Origin: Roridomyces roridus
Lineage: Eukaryota; Basidiomycota; Agaricomycetes; Agaricales; Mycenaceae
DNA: 64,000 bases
Direction: 5' to 3'
NCBI GenBank assembly: GCA_029378245.1
Contig: JARKIF010000008.1
Location: 2,356,001-2,420,000, forward strand
The translations under genes were made by a program, and so were the position numbers. The notes under the pieces are model-generated. The model was not told the origin of the DNA. It saw only the letters and a list, made by a program, of their open reading frames with translations, and ran no database searches. Below, in pieces: positions 43,530 through 53,779 of this stretch (its first letter is position 1; every line of letters begins with the position of its first letter).

Positions 43530-44699
43530 CTCAGAGCGTCAAATCCTCGAGCTGTAGGAGTTCACCACACTCCTTTCTTATGCCCAGCTTTCCAGTCGAT
43601 CTTTTGACATTCACTTGGATTCGCGGTCAGCGATTTAATGGACAAGAAAATGGACGCCACGCACGGTGAGCAGTACGAAACCTACCTCTGCATTGTGTCC
43701 CAGCATCGTTTGCAGCGCGGGAACTTTGACGTTGTATCATTGACTTTTCTGCACGACTGGCAGATTTCTTTCGCCATTGCATGCACTTCTTTCTTTTGAG
43801 CGCGCACTCACTTGTCCACCCGACGCGCCACTTTCACGAATTCTTGGGCCACTTCTTCCCCGCAAGTCGCGCGAACACTGGATAGAAGGGTGGGCTGTAC
43901 AGGGTTATGTAATTGAGAATTGCAAGGTTTGGGACCGGTCTTGACTTGATGGAGCCCAGGAACTGACGCGTCGAAAATCGTGCGATGTGCAAAGTGTACC
44001 ACATATACTACCAAAGTTTCAGACAAATAGAGTGTCCGGCAGCTGAATCCTCACCAATCAACATGTTCCGGTGAACGAGAATCTCGGCCGGTGCGATCTT
44101 GGCAACGACTGTAGTCTTGGGCGATTTCTGAGCAGCGACAATGGCATCCCACACGGGTTGGAGACATAGACGGGCGTGGAGTGATGGCCAGGGGTTGGAT
44201 TCCGTACCCTCATCTCTGCCAAAAGATCGAGGAACAGGTGAGCATTCTGTCGGTGCGATTTGACGCTCATCTCCTTTGCGCAAAGGCATCGTGCATCGTT
44301 CAGAGTAGGTATATTGGTGCAAGCAGAGACCAAGCCAGCGAGAATGATCTCGCCACGCCTTGTAGGAGACGCCGACATCCATCTCTGCTGCACGACAAGG
44401 GACGATGGAGCACCATCCTCGTTCATGTTCGCCTGGGCGCTGCACATGGCCTTCTGCAGGGAACGGATCGTACGAAGTACAGAGTCTCGGTACTTTGGGT
44501 CCTGCATACACGGCGCTGTGGCCGCGTCGAGAACGATCTCTTCTTCATAACTGAGCCCGAGAACGCGCCGACGACTGGTGGCAAGTGCAGTAAAGACCTG
44601 CTCCCACCTTTCCTCCCACGCAATCGGATCGGAGGAGGCTAGTTGGATGTCGTGCGGGGCTGTAAATACAAGCCTGTTCTTGCTTAGCCCAGAGGGCAT
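43530..44699 (-). pseudogene. MYND-I family, copy J, decayed and 3'-truncated
   Basis: ATG 44699 (MPSGLSKNRLVFTAPHDIQL) starts a divergent N-terminal domain. One base is missing in AACCCGTGTGGGATGCC (near 44158; expected NPVWDAI). Exon 2 has a stop after ARRVDK (43810), a second after WDTMQR in the finger, and an extra A in the stretch equivalent to GHKKECG. Similarity ends at about 43530 after LLQLEDLT-like sequence, so the C-terminal domain is gone. It is clearly dead. Confidence 0.85.
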
Positions 44700-45328
44700 C
44701 GTGACTGGCCGTTGGAAGCAGTCCCAAGCACGCTGGAATCTGGGTGGCTTGAAAAGAGGGTCGAGCCACGCAGGGTCGCGGCTGATGGAGTTGACTCTTG
44801 AATTCAAGCGGCCTATTTGAGCGCACGAAGAGAGCGCATCGACTTTCGCGTGGGTGAATGCAAAGGACAAGCAAGGTTTGATCACGTGGAGCAAGCGTGG
44901 GTAAGATTGATCCGCATCACTCTCGGCTTAGCCGCTTGGACCCGAACCACCACCTCGTCAGGCTCGCCGATGCAATTGTTCGCTCATTGCTTTCCCGTAC
45001 GACTTCTCGCTGCGACGCTCATGTGGAGCGTACCCAGCTCCACCTCCACCACCATCGTGATTCGTTTCCCGTCCGTCAGCGCCCTCCAACTCTGAGTCCA
45101 ACTTGCCTCCAACGGTCTCGCCGGTGGCGTTTCTCGATTCCATTCATCCTGTCTGGAAAGAACCCTCTTCGCAGCCGTGACTTGGTCATATGATGACGAC
45201 GATGCTCTCCTCCGCTCACATCTGCTATTTCCGCCATTCGGGGCCGCACTACTCACATCTGGGCAAATGGGCCTGCTTTGCGCTTAAAAGTCCCGCCTTC
45301 CCTTCCCAGCTGCTGCCCACAAGTCGCG

Positions 45329-46313
45329 ATGACTTCAACCAAGGCGTCCGCCTTTATCAGTATCCACAAAGGCCCGATCAACTTGACACGCGCCGAATTT
45401 GAAGCCAAAGCAAATGCTCTCGGAGATGCCATAGCTGCTCTCCCCGTCGCACGGGATAATCTCCTCAAGCTCGACATGGCATGCATCGCTGCGGCTCTTA
45501 TCGACAGTTGCTCATGTCCCATCAGATATTCGAGAACACTCTCATGGACAAACATTTGAAGGGGGTCGGGCTCCCGTTGGCTCCACCCACTGTGGTTATG
45601 TCGGCTGAATACGAAGTACATCACATCCTCTCCCTACATCCGTATCTTTTTTCGATTGTTGTCCTAGACTTTCGAACATCTCACCAAGGTTTGCGGCCCA
45701 CCAGGCTCTATTTTCCGTTTATAACTCAGCTGTTCCCAGTTTCTCAAAGATCCAGCTCTCCAAACGCTCCTCTCTACATCTGACGACTTTGGCTTCCTCC
45801 AAAATCCGACCGCCTTCGCAGCTGACATCATCACCAAGGTCGAACCTGGACACCTGCCCGGTGAGACCGCCCCACCTTTCCGAGGACGACTTCGCCAAGG
45901 GAATGGAGGGCCTTATGGACGACGTCGTTGCCCAGCCTGTTCGGAATCGGTTTTTGAGCTACTCGCTGTGGACGCAGAATGATGCAGTGGAGGAACATAT
46001 CAAGGAACTTGGCTACCCCGCCCCAGAGCCTCTTCTCGTCGTCCGTGCAAGTACTGAGGTGCGTGGACATCTCCGCTTGAACAACAAATCTCTGACTCAC
46101 TTTTCACAGACTTTGGACCACTTGAAGGAAGTGAGTGATAGCGAGGTTTTGACCTTGCTCGGACTCTCACATTTCCAGATATTCGAGCACTCGGAGGTTG
46201 CGAACCTGTTGCTGACCCGGCTGGGGGAATTCGGGTTTAACGCTGATAGCGAGAATACGGTGTACAGTAGCGTCTTCTCGGCGGATATCCTTACCAAGAT
46301 TAACAACTATTGA
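45329..46313 (+). CDS. Repeated-module protein of unknown function
   Basis: ATG 45329 opens MTSTKASAFISIHKGPINLT. Two related modules follow. Module 1 has LTRAEFEAKANALGDAIAAL, HLKGVGLPLAPPTVVM, TFEHLTK and DDFGFLQNPTAFAADIITKV. Module 2 has LSEDDFAKGMEGLMDDVVAQ, HIKELGYPAPEPLLVVRAST, TLDHLKEV and GEFGFNADSENTVYSSVFSA then DILTKINNY, stop 46313. Introns of about 45-60 nt are placed between matching blocks; one appears to be GC-AG (about 45480-45526). The size and block order recall dimeric alpha/beta-barrel (EthD-like) proteins, but this is a guess. The region around 45690-45780 is not fully resolved. Confidence 0.5.
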
Positions 46314-46399
46314 GTCCTGTAAGTATGCTTTGCAATGCAATCTTGCTCCCATGTTCCCTTGAGCCACCTATCTCCGAGGCATGAATCTGACTGGGCTCC

Positions 46400-46555
46400 G
46401 CGGAGGACATGCAGCAGGGTGTTGGACCATCCGGCGGCATTCCGGCCGTCGGTAAGGCGTTGGCAGCTCTGGTGGATTCGGGCTTCAACCCACACGACGC
46501 GGCGTACAGTTCCGTGTTTTTTGGGGAAATCTCAACCAAGATCGACAAAGTTTAG
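46400..46555 (+). pseudogene. C-terminal fragment of a third module
   Basis: KALAALVDSGFNPHDAAYSS then VFFGEISTKIDKV and a stop at 46555 match the end of the modules just upstream (FGFNADSENTVYSSVFSADI). No beginning is present, so it is a leftover of a tandem duplication, or a last exon. Confidence 0.5.
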
Positions 46556-46760
46556 GAATGTACGCTGGAGATACACAGGCGCTTGGGCGGCTCCGGTGCA
46601 AAGACATTTTCTCGTGCGGCTTGCGGGTTTCGAATGAGAGATCAAGAGTGGGATGAACACGCACGTTCAACCCGTACCAGGGCCCGTGTCGGTCGCAACA
46701 CCACTGCTACTGGTGGTCACTCTCCTTTCCAAAAGCCACAAGGAAGCAGGAGCAAAATAA

Positions 46761-46848
46761 TGGCATCACCGTGGATTGAACACGGGACCTCCAGATTTCG
46801 AAAGGATGTTACTTCAGTCTGTTGCTCTCCCAGCTGAGCTATGACGCC
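46761..46848 (-). tRNA. tRNA-Phe (GAA) with intron
   Basis: The minus strand starts GGCGTCATAGCTCAG and ends GGTGATGCC plus discriminator A. The 7-bp acceptor, the D arm (GCTC/GAGC), the anticodon GAA in CTGAAG, an intron of about 15 nt after position 37, the 3' anticodon stem TCTG and the T arm CCGTG-TTCAATC-CACGG all fit. Total length is 88 nt. Confidence 0.85.
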
Positions 46849-47112
46849 GTTGAAGCCCCTATATCCAATCTACACTCTAGGTAAGTGAGACGTTTCTTGC
46901 AGTTCAACTTTTGCGGAAGCCAAGCACGATGCCAACCGTGGTCCTGGTGAGGCGAAATAGTTGGCAAGGCAAAGTGTTGAAAGGTAGGTAGGTAACGATA
47001 CACGAGAAGTGCAAACAGTTTATTTAACAATCCAAACTCACACCGGAAAGTATTAGACTCCGAGCCTCTGTAGAGTGCACGGAGCGAGACGGAGCAACGA
47101 GGCGCAAAATGG

Positions 47113-47237
47113 TGGCATCACCGTGGATTGAACACCGTGGATTGAACACCGTGGATTGAACACGGGACCTCCAAATTATCCAAATACGATACCACCTATA
47201 CTTCAGTCTGTTGTTCTCCCAGCTGAGCTATGACGCC
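47113..47237 (-). tRNA. Aberrant tRNA-Phe (GAA) with triplicated T arm
   Basis: It has the same acceptor, D and anticodon arms as the gene at 46761, but an intron of about 24 nt, a D-stem change (GAGA to GAAC region), and a 14-bp T-arm unit (plus strand GTGGATTGAACACC) present three times at 47123-47164. It is 125 nt long. It is probably a pseudogene, unless the extra units are bypassed in folding. Confidence 0.7.
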
Positions 47238-47462
47238 CCTGGAAGGAATCCGAAATGTCGAATCTGTATGATGAAAATTTCCGCGGAGACCTCTTGCGAT
47301 GGAGTCGAGATTGAAGAAAACCCGAGAAAGAACAAAAGATTTCATAATATCCCTCCAACGTCACTGTACCTCGACCAGAGGACCTTCAAAATTTTATGAG
47401 TCAATATCTACGGAACGGCTGCCACATACTTACAACACTCCACAAAGCCCGGGTAATGGATT

Positions 47463-49902
47463 TCACGGCACATGGTCGGACCCAGCGATTGGGAAGTTCA
47501 TGCGCTGCGAAAGAGTTTCATCAAGTCTGACTGAAATACGAGGTAAGGACAGCCAACTCACTTCCTGTCGAGCAACGAATCACGATTCAAACTGTTTGAC
47601 AAGGGAACGATTGGCAAGAGCTTACAATCTGTTTTAAGGTGAATACCAGAGTTCGGAAGTTGCGAGACTGCAAAACGCTGACCTCCTGTCGAAAGAGCGT
47701 TGTTGACTGGTTTGTCGGACAAGAAAGGTTGAATATCACTGACATGCTAGGCAGTGGAAGTTGAGAGTAGAAAAGCTGTCGATGTGTTGATACTCACTGG
47801 CTGTTCGAATGAAATACATCAAAGGATGTGCGAGCGTTCAATTGAAAACAGGACTCACGAACTGTTGGAAAGGCAGATTGAATTCAAGTCGCGGGTTGGA
47901 TGTAGCTTGGCAAGCAGCTCACCATCTGTGGAACAACCAATTCGAATGGTATCCGGGCATGTTGTTGCAGAGACTCACCCGCTGCGAATGTCGCTCCTCA
48001 GTCCAGTTGCGACATCCCAGAACCGCGTGCAACTCACCTCCTGCAAATAGATCCAGTAAGCCACTGTATTCACATCGCTGGAGAAAGGAAGGACACGCAC
48101 CAACTAGCAGAACAAACTGGGTCGGCCAAAAACATCACATTCGACAGAACGACGCACCGCCTTACCATAACTGGTCAATGATTGGCGCATGATGGATGAT
48201 ACTACATACAGGCGTTTGCAAGAAGAACTCCGACTGATCAAGCAGATTTTGCATCCCATTACTCACCAGCTGGCGGAAGAAAAAGTGAGTATTTGCGTCG
48301 ACGTGCGCAGAGGTCAACACTTACCAGCTGTTTAAAGGGACTCGGAACTACAAACACTAATTGTACGGGTGCAACTCACCTCCTGGTTGAAAAGGCAATC
48401 CAATTAGTCAACGCGATAAACCATGAAATCCAACACTTCCCTCCTGTCAAAAAACATCGAGCGCATACAGTAGAAACGACTCGGAACGTACGTGGACAAT
48501 TTGCACCATACGAAAGGTTTCTGTTACTTCGTGATGCCTAAAATTCACGTCCAGTTGAATCTGAGTCTGGATTGACGATCACGCACGTCTGTAGCTCAGC
48601 AACTTCTTCAAACCCAGGCGTGTCCGGCTCAGAGGCAGCCGCTTCAACCAATATCCAAGGCACAGAAGAGAGCTGATATCGCGCTCCGCACGTTCTTTCA
48701 GTACTGTTCAAATGGGCAAGAGTTCAATCAATAATCCCAATTTGAAGTGCGTAGACCATGCGTACCATTCAACCCAACTATCCTCCTTGGCCTCTGCGCT
48801 AGTTCTGCTGCACTCAGGGCACATCTGCCTTGGCGTTCGAGGACGCACGGTCCGCTTGATGATGCTAATGTGGATTTGCGTCGACGGGCTCACCCTGCCA
48901 CAGACTTTGGGATATGGAATAACGTCGCCGTCGGCAGAGACGATACTGTAGTCCCCTCGGTCGATGTAACTTCTTCCTGCCTCTGGGGAGTTGAACAGGT
49001 AGGCCTGCAAAATGCGGTGAAGATCCTGTCTCAAAGTCAGTCGAGTCCTTATCATGTAGGTTACTTGAACCGTGAACGTACTTCAAATGTGGTCAAATAG
49101 GCCAGTGGAACTGGTATGGAGCGTCCAATCGGATCTACAACGCAAAAGACGGGGTCCCGTATATCGTGGAGTGACATCTGGGCAAATAGCTGTTGGACGG
49201 CGGTGCCCAGTTGGCGTATCTCAGCCATTGCGTCGCGGATCTCACCGCCACGCTGGGAGACTTGCGCGGACAAAAATGAGGATATGACACTGTCACAACG
49301 CTGAGCGTAGAACTACAGGGAAGAAGACATCACCGACGCTTCGACAGAGTTGACCCTTGACCCGATATACTGCACCTGGGAGCCCACTCGTCCAAGCTGT
49401 TCTCCCACCTCGTGCAATTTGATACTAGGAAAAGTGAGATTACCGTGAAAAACCCCGCGGATAAGACACCGAACCTGTTGGATGAAGACAAAAGTTCACG
49501 GAGCACAGCACGCCGCTCCGATATTTGCGCTTTCCACGCTGTTATCTCCTTTTCCTCCATCGCGGCCATCCACGACTTGCGAAGAAACCCACCAAAACCT
49601 GCAGCTGCGGCTTCGTATGACTTGATTTTGGCGGCGAAATCAGCGAGAAGTGAGCGACAGAGCTCGACTTCGGCCCAGAGCCTATCCGTGAAGTGCCCTT
49701 GCCCGAAAACGAGCGTGAGCTTGCTCATATCTTCGCACAGTCCCTCCAGAGCCGCGACGAGCTGGTGACGGCGGTGTGAGCTTCCTGCAGTCTTTCGAAG
49801 AGTGTCGATGATGCGTTTAGCGATTCTGGCCGCTTCCAAGATGTCTCCGAAGGACCCAAAGGTGAGGGCGACACCGACGACGAATGGAGAGGCCAGTGGC
49901 AT
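47463..49902 (-). CDS. Ubiquitin-like-domain protein with micro-exon ladder
   Basis: Exons 49902-49475, 49424-49377, 49312-49082, 49025-48766, 48703-48587 and 48537-48507 encode a helical N-terminus (FVVGVALTFGSFGDILEAAR), a coiled coil (RGGEIRDAMAEIRQLGTAVQ), a ubiquitin-like domain of the fungal ULD type (DPVFCVVDPIGRSIPVPLAY, then DLHRILQAYLFNSPEAGR) and a zinc-ribbon-like CPECSRTSAEAKEDSWVECT with RTCGARYQLSS. After TFRM the coding sequence enters a 7-nt exon (48443-48437) and 14 micro-exons (listed in the next entry), then a last exon 47504-47463 ending SDHVP and TGA. Joined, all exons stay in one frame. The 5' part has the layout of fungal proteins seen beside NACHT/heterokaryon-type genes. 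Function is not known. Confidence 0.7.
47505..48436 (-). other. Array of 14 consecutive micro-exons
   Basis: Each unit is polypyrimidine-(C/T)AG, a few bases, then GT(A/G/C)(A/C)G. In transcription order: GAG 48382-80, CTG 48327-25, CTG 48269-67, TTATG 48170-66, TTG 48103-01, GAG 48040-38, CGG 47981-79, ATG 47925-23, TTC 47861-59, CCA 47800-798, CAT 47746-44, GAG 47685-83, ATT 47628-26, GAA 47564-62. Donors are GTGAGT in seven units, and GTAAGT, GTAAGG, GTGCGT, GTGAGC, GTCAGT, GTCAGC and GTAAGC in the others. Introns are 52, 55, 96, 62, 60, 56, 53, 61, 58, 51, 58, 54, 61 and 57 nt. With the preceding GAGGGAA they encode EGRAAVMLERMFPHEIE in frame. The 96-nt intron may hide a further 24-nt exon (48233-48210). 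Confidence 0.65.
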
Positions 49903-50548
49903 CTTCGAGAGCGGAGGGAACGTGGAGAGGCAGTGCGCCGCGCGAACATTGAGCGCAAATGCTGTAGAAAGGCCGAGGTTTCCACGATCGACGTCGACAT
50001 GAGATGATGGTCTAGAGACAGAAGGTGTCGCCCATCAGCGTGGCATGATGTTATCTGAATCACTTTCTGGGCAGGAATTCTCTGGAGTGTTGAGAATACT
50101 GCAAGCTAGTTTTCAGGTGTTGGTATCGCTCTCAGGTCGCTCTCATTTCGACCCAAACTTCGTGTATCAATTTTATACGCGGAAGCCTTGGACTATTTCC
50201 GATTCCCGGAATGTATTGTTCAAAAACAGCTCGTGTTGAACGGTTTCCTGTAGAATGATCTCTAGTACAGCTTACCTTTAAACAGTTGCCGCTCACAGAT
50301 AACATGGGAGAATCATTCTAATTGCAGTCCTGGGCGCTGATTTCTGACAGGCATATAAGCCGCCCTCGTCCTTCTCTAGATCTCCTTCAGCCCTCAAAGC
50401 TTCCCAGAAGAGTCATGCCCGAGTCTAATGTTCGTAGCCGCTCCATTCCCAGATACTTCACTCACACTCAGATCGTTTCTGCTCACAGACCACCGCCGAC
50501 CAAACCCCGCCACAGGCCACCGCAGACCAAAAACCGGTCTCTAATGGT
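49903..50548. other. Upstream region, no gene recognised
   Basis: This is the presumed promoter of the micro-exon gene and unassigned sequence. Short plus frames with proline-rich content (about 50415-50585) have no family resemblance. Confidence 0.4.
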
Positions 50549-50986
50549 CCCGAAAGCTGTGGTTGCGGCTTCCAGTGGGTCATAACAAATCTACTATGAG
50601 AAATTGTCATTTATATCAATCGCCAGCTGCCCTTGCAGGCCTTGCCGATGCTAGAGGGTGCATACCGAAATCGAGATCATGTGGTTTATGTACTTACTAC
50701 AACAGTCCCAAATTCAATTGTCATCGTCTCAAAGAGCCTTCGGCAATACTCGCGCGTCGCGGCCTGCCGGATTCCACATCGACATCCTCGTTGCGAGGGC
50801 TCATGAGACTCGGACTGTGTCTGTCTGAGATGACCCAGTTCAATCAGAACTACTGAGGACGTACCATGATACCCGCCTACGACCCGGACTCGGCGCTTGA
50901 GTTTGATCCCCTTCGTCGTCCTCGGCCGAGAGGTCTGCAGATCCAAAAGAAAAGTCCGGCGAAGGGAGCGGCCCCTCTGCTAGGTC

Positions 50987-52883
50987 TGTCGGAAAAACGT
51001 TCGGATCATGAAGATCAGTGATGATGGGTGATAAGGCGATTAGACAAGGGGAGCCTGATAGGTTGAGCCAATCTAATTAGTTCAGGGAGGTTGAGGCATT
51101 ACAAGGCATTATAAGGTAAGGGTCAATCCAATGACAAAAGCTTTCGCCACCTTCCCAGGCCTTTCTAGTCTTATGCATTTCTTGCTCTCGAAGCGAGTCG
51201 AACCAGCGACCCATGCGTGTCAAACGCATGCCAAGAGCAAATGAATGTAACCACTACACCAGGTAGTCGTTTTATTAGATCGTAACCGGCGTCTTCACAT
51301 ACCGCTTTCAAACGTTCGCAGTATCCACACACCTCCGCAACGCCCAAACCTGCTATGGTTTTCTGCATCTGAATAGTTCGACGTGTACAACTCGCGCTCG
51401 AATTCAATTCGACGCCGTCTCGTCCCTGTTTAATTGTGCATCGGGATTGCTCCCCACTGCAGCGATACAACATCTCTCTGAATCTTCATCCACAGGCGGC
51501 GGTGCGCGGACAAGTGTCGGATAGATTTTCCCGAGACCGGCAACATATGTACTACGACGCTGAAGTTGGGCGCAACTGCCGGTCAACCTCGGAGTGATGA
51601 ATGTAGGATGTGGCATGGATAATGCATTTGTGCTGGTCGACGTCGGGGCGTGTCTATCAGCACCTCGAATATTACAAACGACAGAACGGGGGTGTCGGGA
51701 AATGGTGTTGGGGCTGCTAGTTTAGTGTCAGACTCGTCGTCTATCCATCAATGAGTGTTGTGAGAATAAGTAAGCCCAAAGAGTATTGTAGTTTCTTTCG
51801 CTCGGCGTAATGACCGAGGTCAGTTTGTACATTGACTGTCACGGAATTAAAAACGGAAGAAAGGGAGGAGGAAAGGAGGGCCGTACGCTGACATCTATAT
51901 ACTACCACAGCGTCTGAACACCCGATTCGACGACGTCGCGAAGTACACCGGCCCCTCACAAGCAAAAGTTCATGGCGCCAACTTGAAGCGTAGCGAACGT
52001 TGCAGTGCGCGCCGATGCGATGATTCAAGAGGGCCGCGTTCGCTCCGAACTCTTATAACGGCGGTCGCACACGGACGGGAAGTAATGGGTGAAGGGAAGG
52101 CAGCATGACAAACTCACGGGATAACCAGAGAAAGAAAGAATGCCCCACATATTCAGAACGCTGTCCCTGGTCTCCAATTGCTTGCCATCCCCACTCGACA
52201 CTCGGATATCAAGTCGTACCCTCGACGAGATGCGGAGTCACATCTGCGCAGATAGAGTACGACTGTGGATTTCGAGAATCGATGGGGACACAATTCAGAA
52301 GACCCAAGTTGGATCTGGGATGTCGGCGAAGAGGGAAATGGTCAATGGACGAGCCGTAGAAATACACTGCCGACGCACCTGCTGTATCGGTCCATGGACA
52401 GCAGTATACACTTTTCGCGCGCTGAGAGCGGAGAACCATCGCACTGAGACACCCGGAAGGGTTCGAGGATGAAAGAAGTTGACCCCATGGATGCATACGC
52501 ACCGTAGGATCGGGAACGAGATCCTCGATGCTCGTAGGCACTTCAGCACCCAGCCCTATTCCAACTTCGGCCCGACTTTTTCGAATTCAGAGCCCAGTGA
52601 AGCTCCTAGAGGCTCTGAACTTGGGACGACAGACTCCAGAGCAATGAGCAACGCAAGGCCGACGTGGCAGTTACTGCCGTCGCGTGGGGGCCTATAGATG
52701 GCCGCCACCGTCCCAAACAAGGGCCTATATGCTGCGTCAGTGCGTGGCGATCGTTGTACATGAGAGCTGTTGGCATTGGGACGGCGTGGAGCTGGGGTAC
52801 TTGCTCGGGCGCTGGACGGGACGGCAGCCTAATAAGGCCTTGACAGCTCGTGGGATTATAAGGCTAAAAATATTTTTCCGACA
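50987..52883. mobile_element. Inverted-repeat insertion, ends TGTCGGAAAAA
   Basis: The ends are TGTCGGAAAAACG and, in inverse, TGTCGGAAAAATA. Comparison with the uninterrupted copy (GTAGGTCGGCAGACG at about 62696) shows GGTC-element-TCGG, a 2-bp duplication TC. The interior has no transposase that I can recognise. The superfamily is uncertain; a 2-bp duplication of TC does not fit Tc1/mariner. Confidence 0.65.
51181..51270 (-). tRNA. tRNA-like sequence, probably degenerate
   Basis: The minus strand has a D-arm-like TGGTGTAGTGGTTA, a perfect 5-bp hairpin ATGCG-TTTGACA-CGCAT, and a T-loop-like GGTTCGACTC. A normal 7-bp acceptor is not found next to these arms (TTGCTCT/AGAGCAA pair instead around the hairpin). 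It could be a decayed tRNA-Val or -Ser carried in the element. Confidence 0.3.
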
Positions 52884-53030
52884 TCGGCAGACGAAGTCCA
52901 AAACTCGGAAAACCGCTTCTTGCAGACAGCACATGTGAATGGCTCCCCAGAACGCTTCTCAACGCAGTGTTCATGGCTCCAAACTCGACACAATTGACAC
53001 CGGATCGTCGGGCGCAACCCCCCTCACGCT

Positions 53031-53399
53031 TCTCCTCCTCTCGCCTATGCCACCCGAGAAACGCGCCCCGGGTCTTGCGCGTCCCTCACGCTGGGTTGTG
53101 GTGGTGGTGACACCAATGGGCTTCTCGAGGACGACTGCAGATTGGCAGCAGGCGGAGGATGGAGGCTATAGGATAGTGTCGCGCGGAATCGGAGACGGAT
53201 GACGCACCACACGAACAACTGTTCTCGCCAATGTCCTCCTGCCAGCTGCGAATCTTTCTGTAAGTCTTCAGGTCTTGACACATCGAGGAGCCGCGTTCGT
53301 GAGGGGCTTGAGGATGAGAGGATCCGTGGGTTTGACTCTTGATGCACGTATTGTTCCCAGTTCTTGACGAAGAGGCCTGAGGTTTGTCTTGCGCTCCGA
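53031..53399. other. Unassigned spacer
   Basis: This lies between the truncated PHD copy and the Y14 remnant. A minus frame continues through it but is basic and serine-rich without a recognisable domain. Confidence 0.35.
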
Positions 53400-53775
53400 G
53401 GTAAGAAAACACAATATCATCGATTACGAGGACTGGCACTGTGCCCACGAGCCTCGAGGGCCCCTGCCCTTTTTCAGGCCCGAAGGCGGTGGTCGAACAA
53501 ATGCATGTCGCACTGGATAGTTTGCTCCGGCAGTGGCGTATTAGAGGCGCAGCCTGGGCATCCGTCATAGTCTCGTATTCCACCAACGCGTAGCCCTGGT
53601 GGATGGACAGGTCAGAGAAGGCACGGCAGCGGACGCGCAGCGACACACCTTGACGTAGCCTGTCCCGCGGTTGAGGGTGATCAAGGTGCAGGTCTTTGAT
53701 CTCTCTGAGCGGCAATCTCTTCCTTAGGAGCCTCCTCGTGCACGTTGGTGGCCAGATCAATCCCTCGAACGCTAA
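53400..53775 (-). pseudogene. Y14/RBM8A-like RRM pseudogene
   Basis: Fragments of the exon-junction protein Y14 are visible in order but in different frames: TNVHEEA-like ATNVHEEAPKEE, EIKDLHL, LNRGTGYVK, an intron (GTGTGT...CCACCAG), GYALVEYETMTDAQAA, then EQTIQCD and AFVRPPPSGL. At least two small indels separate them. In Y14 this RRM binds Mago in the exon-junction complex. The copy here is not functional; a working gene presumably lies elsewhere. Confidence 0.6.
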
Positions 53776-53779
53776 GCTG

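Larger units (their letters stand above)
50549..53030 (-). pseudogene. PHD-finger gene copy, split and truncated
   Basis: 53030-52886 encodes GLRPTIRCQLCRVWSHEHCV and GEPFTCAVCKKRFSEFWTSS, the second half of the PHD finger seen in the gene at 62560-63957. It is then split by a 1.9-kb element, and 50984-50549 holds the acidic tail and the 3' flank, matching 62261-62700. The 5' half is missing: similarity stops at about 53030. Confidence 0.75.

Noticed and set aside
47505..48436. Reading the AG-NNN-GT ladder as a simple tandem repeat
   Set aside because: The 51-62-bp intervals do not align with one another outside the splice signals.
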